Positions 7,364 through 16,260 of a DNA stretch of 64,000 nucleotides are shown one piece after another. Position 1 is the stretch's first letter, and every line of letters begins with the position of its first letter. A program made the position numbers and the translations under genes. The notes under the pieces are model-generated. The model was not told where the DNA came from and made no database searches. It saw nothing but the letters and a program-made list of their open reading frames with translations. This DNA is from Legionellaceae bacterium (GTDB lineage: Bacteria; Pseudomonadota; Gammaproteobacteria; Legionellales; Legionellaceae), in contig JAGOTG010000014.1 in NCBI GenBank assembly GCA_018061965.1, forward strand, positions 1 to 64,000, read 5' to 3'.

Positions 7364-8200
7364 TTACATATTAGCCAGTTCTGGCAATAAATCTAAGGCT
7401 AATAATCCGCGACTACCCCGCTTAGCCACGACTCTATCTGCCGCAGTCGCATGCATCACCACACCCGCTTGTGCTGCTTCCCACAGAGACAACCCCTGAC
7501 CGACCAAGCCTGCAATCAAACCACTGAGAACATCTCCCATCCCCGCACTGGCCATTGCAGGATTTCCTGCCAAGCATTGCACAGATTTTTGATCTGGACC
7601 CATCAGCAAAGTGCCCGCACCTTTGAGGACAATCACCCCCCCATACCGATTTTGTAATGCTAACAAAGCAGCACTGCGATTATTTTGAATATCCGCCACC
7701 TGTTTGCCAAGCATACGCGCCGCTTCACCGGGATGGGGTGTGAGGATCCAATTAGAAGATGGGGATAAATTCTGCATACGCGCTAGCCAGTTGAGACCAT
7801 CCGCATCAATCACTTTGGGAAGATCTGACCCAAACACCGCATCAAATAAACGCTGTGACCAAGCACTCTGCCCTAGCCCAGAACCCAATACCACTAGATT
7901 AGCGTGCGCCAATAATTCGGGCACTATTTTTAAAGAAACATCGGTGCCATAACACAATAATTCAGGTCTTTCGCTGACTACAGCCGCAATATGGGCTGAA
8001 CGAGTCAATACCGTCACCAAGCCCGCGCCCACGCGTAAAGCGCCTTCAGCCGCTATGCGAACCGCGCCCGGCATGCCGTAGTCGCCTCCAACTACCAAAA
8101 CTCGACCAAACAATCCTTTATGCGCATCCATGGGTCTGGGTTTCAAAAAGGATTGCACATCCTCTAATGTAATGGCCAGTGCATCAGCCGACAGCATCAT
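7364..8200 (-). CDS. nnrD: ADP-dependent NAD(P)H-hydrate dehydratase
   Basis: A 278-residue ribokinase-like repair enzyme that dehydrates damaged NAD(P)H hydrate. Typical motifs are GRVLVVGGDYGMPGAVRIAA, TPHPGEAARML, and the catalytic/nucleotide-binding NPAMASAGMGDVLSGLI. The N-terminal epimerase half (NnrE/YjeF_N) found in many fused homologues is absent, so this is the stand-alone dehydratase. Its ATG overlaps the sppA stop by one base (TAATG), indicating coupling. Confidence 0.9.
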   Translation of the reverse strand: MMLSADALAITLEDVQSFLKPRPMDAHKGLFGRVLVVGGDYGMPGAVRIAAEGALRVGAGLVTVLTRSAHIAAVVSERPELLCYGTDVSLKIVPELLAHANLVVLGSGLGQSAWSQRLFDAVFGSDLPKVIDADGLNWLARMQNLSPSSNWILTPHPGEAARMLGKQVADIQNNRSAALLALQNRYGGVIVLKGAGTLLMGPDQKSVQCLAGNPAMASAGMGDVLSGLIAGLVGQGLSLWEAAQAGVVMHATAADRVVAKRGSRGLLALDLLPELANM

Positions 8201-9156
8201 TATTGAATGCCAGGATGTCTAAATCCTAAAGCCAACGACACTTGGCTCACCATTTCAGCACCCAAATTTTTTGCCAATTGATCAAAGACATTGGATTTTT
8301 CAGTATAATCCAATACAGTTTCCACTTTGATCACATCCCGCAACAATTGACCTGTGCTCGCAAATCCATCAATCAGACCAAGATCTTTGGCTTGAGAGCC
8401 AGTCCAAATCAGTCCTGAAAAAATCTCATCAGACTCTTTCAAACGGTCACCACGACCTAATTTAACTTGCTCAATAAATCGATGATGAATCATTTCTAAC
8501 ATGGTTTTCAAACGCTGCTCTTGTTGCACATCTACCGGAGAAAACGGATCCATAAATCCTTTATTCGAACCGGCAGTTTCTAAACGTCTACTCACCCCTA
8601 TTTTTTGCATGACATCCACAAAACCGAATCCGTTATACAACACACCAATCGAGCCCACCAAACTAGCAGGATTAGCATAAATTTTATCCGCAGCAGCTGC
8701 CACATAGTAGGCAGCAGAAGCACATGAATCCATACACACTGCATAGGATTTTATTTTGGGATATTTTTTCTGATAATAGCGTATCGCATTGAACATATAA
8801 TCTGCTTGTACTGGGCTTCCACCAGGACTATCAATGCGATAAATAATAGCTTTCAATCCAGTCGACTCATACGCAGCTTGTAAACTTTTACTCAAATTAT
8901 CCGCACTTGCACTTTGGGCATCACCAATCTCCCCTTTGACATCGATCACGCCTACATGCGGCGTAGTGCGTACGGCTATCTCAGATTTGTGTGCATAAAA
9001 AAAGTAAAAAACACTCACGATGGCGATGGTCACCCAAAAAACACGACGCCATTTGCGGCGATTTTGTTGTTGTTTTTTATCTTTGAAGTGTTCTATAACG
9101 ATTTGATTTAACAGATCTTGTGCAGAATTATTTTTGTCATCATTGGGTGGCGTCAT
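8200..9156 (-). CDS. sppA: Signal peptide peptidase SppA (short 36K type)
   Basis: A 318-residue membrane-anchored serine protease that degrades released signal peptides. A polar cytoplasmic N-terminus is followed by one membrane helix (VFWVTIAIVSVFYFFYA), then a periplasmic S49 domain with IYRIDSPGGSPVQADY, the serine nucleophile region DSCASAAYYVAAAADK, and the lysine region AGSNKGFMDPF that supplies the general base. Start uncertain: ATG 9156 is used, but an in-frame GTG at 9192 would add 12 residues. It precedes nnrD and is divergent from clpB. Confidence 0.88.
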   Translation of the reverse strand: MTPPNDDKNNSAQDLLNQIVIEHFKDKKQQQNRRKWRRVFWVTIAIVSVFYFFYAHKSEIAVRTTPHVGVIDVKGEIGDAQSASADNLSKSLQAAYESTGLKAIIYRIDSPGGSPVQADYMFNAIRYYQKKYPKIKSYAVCMDSCASAAYYVAAAADKIYANPASLVGSIGVLYNGFGFVDVMQKIGVSRRLETAGSNKGFMDPFSPVDVQQEQRLKTMLEMIHHRFIEQVKLGRGDRLKESDEIFSGLIWTGSQAKDLGLIDGFASTGQLLRDVIKVETVLDYTEKSNVFDQLAKNLGAEMVSQVSLALGFRHPGIQ

Positions 9157-9166
9157 TAATTGGCTA

Positions 9167-9194
9167 CTTGATTTTTTGAAAAGAGTACCCACAT
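9167..9194 (+). promoter_or_regulatory. Possible heat-shock (sigma-32-like) promoter for clpB
   Basis: CTTGAT and CCCACAT are separated by 15 bases and lie about 47 bases before the clpB ATG. The pattern resembles the CTTGAA / CCCCAT elements of gammaproteobacterial sigma-32 promoters. It overlaps the start of sppA on the other strand. The match is imperfect and unproven. Confidence 0.35.
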
Positions 9195-9240
9195 ATTACT
9201 GTATCTAAGGTCTGTTGACAATTTGAAAAAGGTGATTGCT

Positions 9241-11814
9241 ATGCGTATGGATAAATTGACTTCTAAGTTTCAAATGGCATTGGCTGATGCCCAATCCTTG
9301 GCCTTGGGTTTGGATAATGGCTTCATTGAACCTGAGCATCTCCTCAAAGCATTGCTTGATCAAGATGACGGTTCCTGCAAACCCATTTTAACCAAATCTG
9401 GCGTACAAGTCCCCGTTCTCAGCCGTGCGTTGGACGAAGCACTGGCTAAATTTCCGAAAGTATCCGGCATGGGGGGAGATGTTCATATTTCAAATGGTTT
9501 GAACCGAGTTTTGAATTTGACCGACAAATTAGCCCAAGCTCGCAAAGACCAATATATTTCGAGTGAATTATTTTTATTAGCCGCCTTTGAAGACAATGGT
9601 AGTTTGAGCAAATTTCTGAAACAAGCAGGCGGCGGAAAAAAAGCGTTGGAAAAAGCGATTGATGAAGTTCGCGGCGGCAGTACCGTGAACGATCCCAATG
9701 CGGAAGAACAACGCCAAGCTCTAGACAAATACACATTAGATCTCACTGCACGGGCTGAACAAGGTAAACTAGATCCCGTCATTGGCCGTGATGATGAAAT
9801 TCGGCGCACCATTCAAGTCTTGCAACGCCGAACTAAAAATAACCCCGTCTTAATTGGTGAACCTGGGGTAGGTAAAACGGCTATCGTGGAAGGATTGGCT
9901 CAACGGATTATCAATGGCGAGGTCCCAGAAGGCCTCAAAAACAAACGTTTGTTATCTTTAGATATGGGCGCTTTGATTGCCGGCGCTAAATTTCGAGGAG
10001 AATTTGAAGAACGCCTGAAAGCGGTTTTGAATGATTTATCCAAACAAGAAGGCCAAATTATTCTGTTCATCGATGAAATTCACACAATGGTCGGTGCGGG
10101 TAAAGCCGAGGGCGCTATGGACGCTGGCAATATGTTAAAACCCGCATTGGCACGCGGTGAATTGCATTGTATTGGTGCCACCACCCTGGATGAATATCGA
10201 AAATACATCGAAAAAGATGCAGCCCTTGAACGCCGCTTTCAAAAAATCCTCGTCAATGAACCCAATGTAGAAGATACCATTGCCATTTTGCGCGGTTTAA
10301 AAGAACGTTATGAAATCCATCATGGCGTCGACATTACCGACCCAGCTATCATTGCGGCCGCCACCTTGTCGCATCGGTATATCACCGATCGGCAATTACC
10401 CGATAAAGCCATCGACCTCATTGACGAAGCAGGTAGCCAAATTCGCATGGAGATTGATTCCAAACCTGAAAGCATGGATAAACTCGACCGACGGTTGATC
10501 CAATTTAAAATTGAACGCGAAGCCTTAAAAAAAGAATCCGATGAAGCATCCAAAAAGCGTTTGGTTGATTTAGAAAAAACCATCCAAGAATTAGAAAAAA
10601 ACTATTCTGATTTGGAAGAAATATGGAAATCTGAAAAAGCTATTTTACAAGGCGCTAGTCATATCAAAGAAGGCTTGGAAAAAGCCAAACTAGAACTTGA
10701 AACGGCCAGACGAGCTGGAGATTTGACCAAAATGTCTGAGCTCCAATATGGTAAAATTCCAGCTTTAGAAAAGCAATTGGCTGAAGTGTCGTCCAATGAA
10801 CCCCACGAAATGAAGCTAATGCGCAACAAAGTTACGGAAGAAGAAATTGCGGAAGTGGTATCCAAATGGACGGGCATTCCTGTCGCTAAAATGCTGGAAG
10901 GTGAAAAAGAAAAATTATTGCATATGGAGGATGCACTCCACCAACGGTTGATTGGTCAAAATGAAGCCGTCGATGCGGTTGCCAATGCAATTCGTCGTTC
11001 GCGTGCCGGTTTATCCGATCCCAACCGCCCGATTGGCTCGTTTCTCTTCTTAGGCCCTACTGGCGTGGGCAAAACCGAATTATGCAAATCCTTGGCCGTC
11101 TTTCTATTTGATACCGTCGACGCCTTGGTACGCATCGATATGTCGGAGTTTATGGAAAAACATTCAGTGGCACGTTTAATCGGCGCACCGCCTGGCTATG
11201 TGGGCTATGAAGAAGGTGGTTATCTAACGGAAGCAGTCAGACGTCGTCCTTATTCAGTCATATTGCTGGATGAAATTGAAAAAGCCCATTCCGATGTATT
11301 CAATATATTACTTCAAGTGTTGGATGACGGACGTTTAACCGATGGCCAAGGCCGCACCGTTGATTTTCGGAACACAGTCATTGTGATGACGTCAAATTTG
11401 GGCTCTCATTTGATTCAAGAACATCAATCCAAACCGTATGCAGAAATCAAAACCATGGTGATGGATTTGGTGGCGCAACATTTTCGTCCGGAATTCATCA
11501 ACCGCATTGACGATTCAGTGGTGTTCCACGCGCTCACCCAAGCGGAAATCGCGCATATTGCAACCATCCAACTCAAACATTTGCAACAGCGTTTAGGCCT
11601 GCAAAACATCACACTCCATTTGAGCCCAGAAGCCTTACAGTATTTGGCAGATGTGGGATTCGATCCGGTGTATGGCGCGCGTCCTCTCAAACGCGTGATT
11701 TTACAAAAATTAGAAAATCCTTTGGCGCAATCTTTATTAAATGGTGAATTTAAACCAGGAGATCAGATTGAAGTTGCTTTAAAAGATACACAATTAGAAT
11801 TTCAGAAGAAATAA
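9241..11814 (+). CDS. clpB: ClpB disaggregase chaperone
   Basis: An 857-residue AAA+ Hsp100 chaperone that, with DnaK, rescues aggregated proteins by ATP-driven threading. Order: N-domain, first AAA+ module with Walker A GEPGVGKT (206-213), the M-domain coiled coil (about 400-530, rich in Glu/Lys), and second AAA+ module with Walker A GPTGVGKT (605-612) and the pore loop GYVGYEEGG. The length equals that of E. coli ClpB. The ATG at 9241 follows AAGGTG; an upstream in-frame TTG at 9223 would add six residues. Confidence 0.97.
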   Translation: MRMDKLTSKFQMALADAQSLALGLDNGFIEPEHLLKALLDQDDGSCKPILTKSGVQVPVLSRALDEALAKFPKVSGMGGDVHISNGLNRVLNLTDKLAQARKDQYISSELFLLAAFEDNGSLSKFLKQAGGGKKALEKAIDEVRGGSTVNDPNAEEQRQALDKYTLDLTARAEQGKLDPVIGRDDEIRRTIQVLQRRTKNNPVLIGEPGVGKTAIVEGLAQRIINGEVPEGLKNKRLLSLDMGALIAGAKFRGEFEERLKAVLNDLSKQEGQIILFIDEIHTMVGAGKAEGAMDAGNMLKPALARGELHCIGATTLDEYRKYIEKDAALERRFQKILVNEPNVEDTIAILRGLKERYEIHHGVDITDPAIIAAATLSHRYITDRQLPDKAIDLIDEAGSQIRMEIDSKPESMDKLDRRLIQFKIEREALKKESDEASKKRLVDLEKTIQELEKNYSDLEEIWKSEKAILQGASHIKEGLEKAKLELETARRAGDLTKMSELQYGKIPALEKQLAEVSSNEPHEMKLMRNKVTEEEIAEVVSKWTGIPVAKMLEGEKEKLLHMEDALHQRLIGQNEAVDAVANAIRRSRAGLSDPNRPIGSFLFLGPTGVGKTELCKSLAVFLFDTVDALVRIDMSEFMEKHSVARLIGAPPGYVGYEEGGYLTEAVRRRPYSVILLDEIEKAHSDVFNILLQVLDDGRLTDGQGRTVDFRNTVIVMTSNLGSHLIQEHQSKPYAEIKTMVMDLVAQHFRPEFINRIDDSVVFHALTQAEIAHIATIQLKHLQQRLGLQNITLHLSPEALQYLADVGFDPVYGARPLKRVILQKLENPLAQSLLNGEFKPGDQIEVALKDTQLEFQKK

Positions 11815-11818
11815 AAGA

Positions 11819-11847
11819 TTAGGGTCTGAATTGTCAACAGACCCTAA
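11819..11847. repeat. Stem-loop after clpB, related to the sequence before clpB
   Basis: Ten-base arms TTAGGGTCTG / CAGACCCTAA enclose a nine-base loop, five bases after the clpB stop. There is no T-run, so termination would be weak. On the minus strand it reads GGGTCTGTTGACAATT, the same as bases 9210-9224 before clpB; looser relatives are at 25759 and 43696. Confidence 0.6.
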
Positions 11848-11952
11848 ACTAAATCCAACCGTTGCAGTCGTCTAGAAACGCCAATGCTAATTTGCACTCA
11901 ATTTAAAAAAGGAGTAAAATGCGTTAATTTTAAGCAATTTAGTGGGTGGTGT

Positions 11953-13179
11953 ATGTTATCAAATACTGAGCAAAATAAAACAGAAAGCGCTGTCATAGAA
12001 AAACTACTGACTTTCAAACAAGTTCTAGAAACGCACCCCGCTTCAAACACCCTTGCACATCGTTTTTTTTTAGACGTGTTAAAATCTATTCTTGAGGAAA
12101 CCATCCATGCTATCCCTTTTGCTTTTCCAGTAGATGAAGATACAAGAGCTAAGTACAATTTTCATCTAAATCAAGAAGTCAGATTGTTTCATTTGCCAGA
12201 TGATTATGAACTAAATCAAGAAACAATTCAGAAATTATTGTCTTTCACTTACTTGGGGGACCCTCCCACAGCCCGATTCAGTTGCGAACCTTTTTACGAG
12301 ATCGAAGATACTCTAATAAGAATATATCGGATTTATGGTGGCATTGTTTTGTATCAAAACAATTTACACCGCATTCAGTGGGATCACACCACAAACGAAA
12401 TTCAGTGTACTCTAATTGAAGATTTTGACCTAGAAAGCAGCAATAAGTTGAAACAAACCATTTTAAACAATGAGCAACCAAGAACACTGTTTTTGGGGCA
12501 CTTCCCAGATGCGACACAACAAGATTTAATTGCCAAGGCCCATCTTTTCCCTTCTACACAGACACCACGAGATGAAGAGGAAGCACTGCTCACTGTTATA
12601 AATTTAATCGATCGAATAGCACTCTCCTTAGCACGTAGTGTAAAGCACTATCAAGACAGTAGAGATGCGTATTGGCGCGAGGTGCTAGCGAATGCTAAAT
12701 CCGTAGGTGCCGGTTTACTTATGCAAAGTTGTTTACATATCCTTTCATTCCACCCAGTATTCCAAGCAGTCATTTTAGGAAAAATTGTTATGCTTGCTTC
12801 TATTTTAACAGCTATTATGGTTGGTATACTGGCCATCTCATTGGGTGTGGCGCTGTATCATTATATCAGTGCACGTCAATACGCAGATCAATGCTTGACG
12901 CACCAAGCAAATTTACTCAAATTCGTAAATCTATCAAAAACTTATCCATTAGACACCAACACTGTGGAGCCCAATTATGAAACACCCCCACAAAACTTTG
13001 ATGCGTTTACAGACTATCGCCCCCCCCAAAATTATAGACGCATTGTTAGAAATGACGCAAATTCGGTAATTGGAGAGTTTACAATCAAGTTTCGCTCGGT
13101 TGGTAGTTTTTTTAAAGCACACATATCAGAAATAAAGGAGATAGCTGCAACAGAGTTTCAATCTATGCCCCTTAAATAA
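11953..13179 (+). CDS. Unknown protein with a central membrane hairpin
   Basis: A 408-residue protein of no recognised family. It has a hydrophilic N-terminal region of about 250 residues, then two closely spaced hydrophobic segments (about residues 280-325, including IVMLASILTAIMVGILAISL), then a polar C-terminal part with a Pro/Asn-rich linker. No signal peptide. The ATG at 11953 (MLSNTEQNK) is chosen as the first start with protein-like sequence; the frame is open back to 11884. A long polar protein with a central hydrophobic hairpin is common among Legionella-type effectors that insert into host membranes, but this is inference. Confidence 0.6.
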   Translation: MLSNTEQNKTESAVIEKLLTFKQVLETHPASNTLAHRFFLDVLKSILEETIHAIPFAFPVDEDTRAKYNFHLNQEVRLFHLPDDYELNQETIQKLLSFTYLGDPPTARFSCEPFYEIEDTLIRIYRIYGGIVLYQNNLHRIQWDHTTNEIQCTLIEDFDLESSNKLKQTILNNEQPRTLFLGHFPDATQQDLIAKAHLFPSTQTPRDEEEALLTVINLIDRIALSLARSVKHYQDSRDAYWREVLANAKSVGAGLLMQSCLHILSFHPVFQAVILGKIVMLASILTAIMVGILAISLGVALYHYISARQYADQCLTHQANLLKFVNLSKTYPLDTNTVEPNYETPPQNFDAFTDYRPPQNYRRIVRNDANSVIGEFTIKFRSVGSFFKAHISEIKEIAATEFQSMPLK

Positions 13180-13479
13180 TCAGCAGTACTTTTTGAAAAA
13201 GTACTAAGCAGACCGTGGTATCCAGGGCAACCGCAACTTATGCCTGACATTTGCACAGACGAGCCGCGACCGTTAGGGAGTGGGGCCTGCACTACCCAAG
13301 TTCTCCACGCCCTATCAGTCTTGAGTCGGACGGAACATTCGAATTTCGAGCAAAAAACCGATTTTATACGGTTCAAATTTTAGATGATCTTGCCCTGCCC
13401 TAGTATCAGCTTTGTCAAAATTCATTTAGAATAAACCCTCAAAGTCTCACTGAATCCACAACTAAAAAGGAACAAGACT
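13180..13479. other. Intergenic stretch without a convincing gene
   Basis: About 300 bases between two plus-strand genes. A GC-richer patch (13255-13340, with GAGCCGCGACCGTTAGGGAG) looks like a dispersed-repeat fragment. No cloverleaf, no ORF with a ribosome-binding site and no terminator are evident. Confidence 0.4.
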
Positions 13480-13836
13480 ATGGATAAGAAAATCAAAGCT
13501 TCCTTGCTGGCAGGCACCTGTGTTATCGCTATGGCTATGAGTATGAATGTAAAAGCAGCCTCCCAAGCACGTTTGGTCGAAAGAGACAAAATGAACACAA
13601 CCGTCGATGAGTTTAAACATGAATTACGTTCTTGCCGAACACATATTGAAAAAAAGATGCAGGAAAACCCTATTGATATGCAAGCGATACAGACCTTGCG
13701 TTTAAAATGCCGCATGAAACTCGAGCGCCAACTAGGAACCATGCTCATCGAATTATCCGACATCGGTACTGCGCTGGATAAAGAATTGGCCGAACGTAAT
13801 AATGCACCCGTGACGCCGAAACATACCGGTAAATAA
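13480..13836 (+). CDS. Small exported helical protein
   Basis: A 118-residue protein with a clear signal peptide (MDKKIKASLLAGTCVIAMAM, cleavage probably near VKA-A). The mature 90 residues are helical, charged, with two cysteines (ELRSCRTHIEKK, LRLKCRMKLER) that could pair. No known family. The ATG has an AAAAGGAACAAG site. A decayed copy of its 3' end lies 66 bases further on. Confidence 0.65.
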   Translation: MDKKIKASLLAGTCVIAMAMSMNVKAASQARLVERDKMNTTVDEFKHELRSCRTHIEKKMQENPIDMQAIQTLRLKCRMKLERQLGTMLIELSDIGTALDKELAERNNAPVTPKHTGK

Positions 13837-13901
13837 CCCAACGTAGCCCGCAAACAGCGCAACAAATTTCGGAAACCAGGCCCCGCAATTCTCTGTGCTG
13901 C

Positions 13902-13982
13902 TTGCAGGCTACAATGTCTGCCCTGAATACGGAATTGGCAGAGCACAATAATGCACTAGTGAAAACGAAACAACCAGGGTAA
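13902..13982 (+). pseudogene. Decayed copy of the 3' end of the 13480 gene
   Basis: This stretch translates to a segment ending ALNTELAEHNNALVKTKQPG-stop, matching ALDKELAERNNAPVTPKHTGK at the end of the 118-residue protein in spacing and in most positions. No start with a ribosome-binding site and no N-terminal half remain. It is the remnant of a tandem duplication. Confidence 0.65.
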
Positions 13983-14064
13983 GTAGGTATAGATAAGATA
14001 CAGACAATGCGTCAAAATATACATGCGCTGTTACGAAATGGCACTTTAGGAGTGTAAATCAATT

Positions 14065-14985
14065 ATGAAAAAATTACTCGGTGTTTTCTGTTTTTTTCTT
14101 TCTATCTCATCAGCATGGGCCTTTTCTTCTGATAATTTTCCAGACTCGTTTTCGATTAAAAATATCAAAAAATTTAAGGGTAGTACTCAGTTAGTCTCTA
14201 ATCAAAAAGTGATTGGATCCTTGATTATGGCACCTCATAAATTAGGGACTTATTATTTTTACGATGCAAACCATCAACATCAGATCACAGTAGCATTCAA
14301 AGATTTTTCTAGCATAAGTAGCATGTTCACATTTGAGGTATATGACAGTCAGAAAACTGTGCTGGGTAGTTTGCATACGTTTATGAATCCGGTATCTAAA
14401 CAAGTAGTGATTTTTGAGCTTTTTGATACAGATAATAAAAAACCTATCATTTCGGCTAAATCGAATTTATTCGGAACAAAACACACTATTTATTTAGGTG
14501 AAACTCCCAATATTTATATGAAATACTCAGCACCTGTGTTGGCCGAATTGACCCGCCCTCTATTTACCTGGAGTAGAGACACTGAAGTGAGTATAAAGGA
14601 TAAAAGCGGTATTTTCTCCCGAATAGAGCCGAATCTATTTGCAGCAGCGCTTGCAGTGTACTGTAGTCAACGAGACTTAGCTGTTGATGCTGACCCGTTT
14701 TCTAAAAAAACAACCTCACCAAAGGGACTAAAAAACACCCCTAAACTACCTCAATCGCCTAGATTTTCAGTCCAACATGGCGCATCTGAGCATCAGCTTA
14801 AGATGGCTGCAGATATTTTGAATCAACGTTATAGCCAAGTATACGATGATACCCATCTTAGCGAAGAAGAAAAAATCAAACAATTTGTTGGATTTAGTCA
14901 GGCACTCATTGACTCTCATACTTTGACTGCCTCGGAAGAAAAAGCCGTAATGCAATTTATTAATCAGCGTGCTCCTAATTTATGA
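14065..14985 (+). CDS. Exported protein of unknown function
   Basis: A 306-residue protein with signal peptide MKKLLGVFCFFLSISSAWA. Residues 30-150 are beta-rich, with short repeated strands (KVIGSLIMAPHKLGTYYF, TVLGSLHTFMN); the pattern loosely recalls LURP-one/tubby-like lipid-binding folds, but this is a weak impression. The C-terminal third is helical and charged. No catalytic motif is seen. AGGAG lies 12 bases before the ATG. It is convergent with the next gene. Confidence 0.6.
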   Translation: MKKLLGVFCFFLSISSAWAFSSDNFPDSFSIKNIKKFKGSTQLVSNQKVIGSLIMAPHKLGTYYFYDANHQHQITVAFKDFSSISSMFTFEVYDSQKTVLGSLHTFMNPVSKQVVIFELFDTDNKKPIISAKSNLFGTKHTIYLGETPNIYMKYSAPVLAELTRPLFTWSRDTEVSIKDKSGIFSRIEPNLFAAALAVYCSQRDLAVDADPFSKKTTSPKGLKNTPKLPQSPRFSVQHGASEHQLKMAADILNQRYSQVYDDTHLSEEEKIKQFVGFSQALIDSHTLTASEEKAVMQFINQRAPNL

Positions 14986-15014
14986 ATGGGAGCGTAAATG
15001 ATTCCTTGGCTGAA

Positions 15015-15047
15015 TGGCACTAAGTTAAGTGACTTAACAGGGTGCCA
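15015..15047. terminator. Stem-loop between convergent genes
   Basis: Nested arms TGGCAC / GTGCCA and GTTAAG / CTTAAC with a TGA loop form a long hairpin between convergent genes ending at 14985 and 15079. No clear T-run follows on either strand, so it may be a transcript-end stabiliser or a weak terminator. Confidence 0.5.
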
Positions 15048-15078
15048 TTAGACCAAGCCCCAACCAAATAGCGCCACC

Positions 15079-16101
15079 CTAAAAAATAGGTTTCGTCTTC
15101 ACAAATTTATGACTTGCATCGCCTGCATACACTTCATCATGTTTTAATAATAAGCGTTGCGGGGATGCGCCTTTGTTCAAGTCCAATTTCTTTAACTCCA
15201 CCCAAAACACATTGGGGCGGTCGGTATTTTCAAAATAATAAACACCCTCTTTTAAATCCGCTGCGCTACGCCAAAAAGTAGCCGCTACATTTGGTCGACC
15301 TGGGACATTCACACCGATAGGAGCCGATGCATTTCTAATAATAGAAAACGCAATCGCCACCGCCTCTTTCTCAGTAACGGCTTGCGGCGCGATACTCAAA
15401 TAATAACTGGCCCGGACAAAGCGATCGCTTGGCTCACTGGTACCAGGCAAAAAAGCCCCTTTTAAATTTTGCCAGTACTGATTCAACGCCAATTGTTTGT
15501 CATAACTGGGTTCATTGGTCATCACCGTATATGTTTTGCCATGATAGACTTTGAGTTTCCCCTGTTCATATTCGAAAATGGCATTGTCTCCATTCCGGTC
15601 AGTCAAGGATAAATGGACGGTCGGCAACATTCCGTTCGGCAAAGCCGGTGCAATTAAATTAAATTGGTCTTGACTCAAATCTTGCACAGCCTCGTTCACG
15701 GTAGCGTAATGATCCAACGCATATTGCGCCCAATCAATCACCGATAAATTTTTTCGTGCAGGTTGGACAGGACCATAATCACTCGAAGCTAAATAAAGAA
15801 TATTTGCAGCCAATCCTTGAGTATTAAGTCCATCAGTTGCCCCCATGTCATACCCACTGGCAATCACAGAGCCATATTGAGAAGTCCAAACAACCCCGTT
15901 CTCCGCAGTATGGCTTTGTCGAATCATGCCCGCTGGGAAAGCCCATAAATCAGTACGCATATCTTCGACCCAATCCATCGAGCGCGCTGTAATCACTTTA
16001 TTGTCGGAGCCCGTATAAGTGAACCGGGTACAAGCTTCTGTGTTCCCTATCAGCAATAAGCCGCATAAATTCAACACCCCTATTTTGTTTGCTAAACGCA
16101 C
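15079..16101 (-). CDS. Exported choloylglycine hydrolase / penicillin V acylase family enzyme
   Basis: A 340-residue linear-amide C-N hydrolase (Ntn-hydrolase). Signal peptide cleavage after Ala23 would expose Cys24 (EA-CTRFTY) as the N-terminal nucleophile. Other family residues are in ARSMDWVEDM, the asparagine in MTNEPSYDKQL, and the arginine in SDRFVRASYY. Family members cleave amide bonds in conjugated bile salts, penicillin V or acyl-homoserine lactones; the substrate here is unknown. The start is GTG at 16101, supported by an AAGGAGAGAT site close upstream. Divergent from the Rab-like gene. Confidence 0.85.
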   Translation of the reverse strand: MRLANKIGVLNLCGLLLIGNTEACTRFTYTGSDNKVITARSMDWVEDMRTDLWAFPAGMIRQSHTAENGVVWTSQYGSVIASGYDMGATDGLNTQGLAANILYLASSDYGPVQPARKNLSVIDWAQYALDHYATVNEAVQDLSQDQFNLIAPALPNGMLPTVHLSLTDRNGDNAIFEYEQGKLKVYHGKTYTVMTNEPSYDKQLALNQYWQNLKGAFLPGTSEPSDRFVRASYYLSIAPQAVTEKEAVAIAFSIIRNASAPIGVNVPGRPNVAATFWRSAADLKEGVYYFENTDRPNVFWVELKKLDLNKGASPQRLLLKHDEVYAGDASHKFVKTKPIF

Positions 16102-16260
16102 ACATCTCTCCTTGATTGGTAAAGTACGGCATCAATACATCTTAGCGCGAAGAACTTTGATTTGTAAGCAGACAGCAAATCATTAATTTTTCATATAAAT
16201 TCTTGACCATTGACATCACCTGAGAGATAATAATAAAAATTCAACCATGTTGATAAAGAA

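Noticed and set aside
13180-13479. Possible tRNA or small RNA in the GC-rich intergenic patch
   Set aside because: No cloverleaf arms, T-loop GTTCRA context or acceptor pairing could be found.
13422-13946. 174-residue minus-strand ORF opposite the small exported gene
   Set aside because: The plus-strand gene has a signal peptide and ribosome-binding site; the antisense frame has neither.
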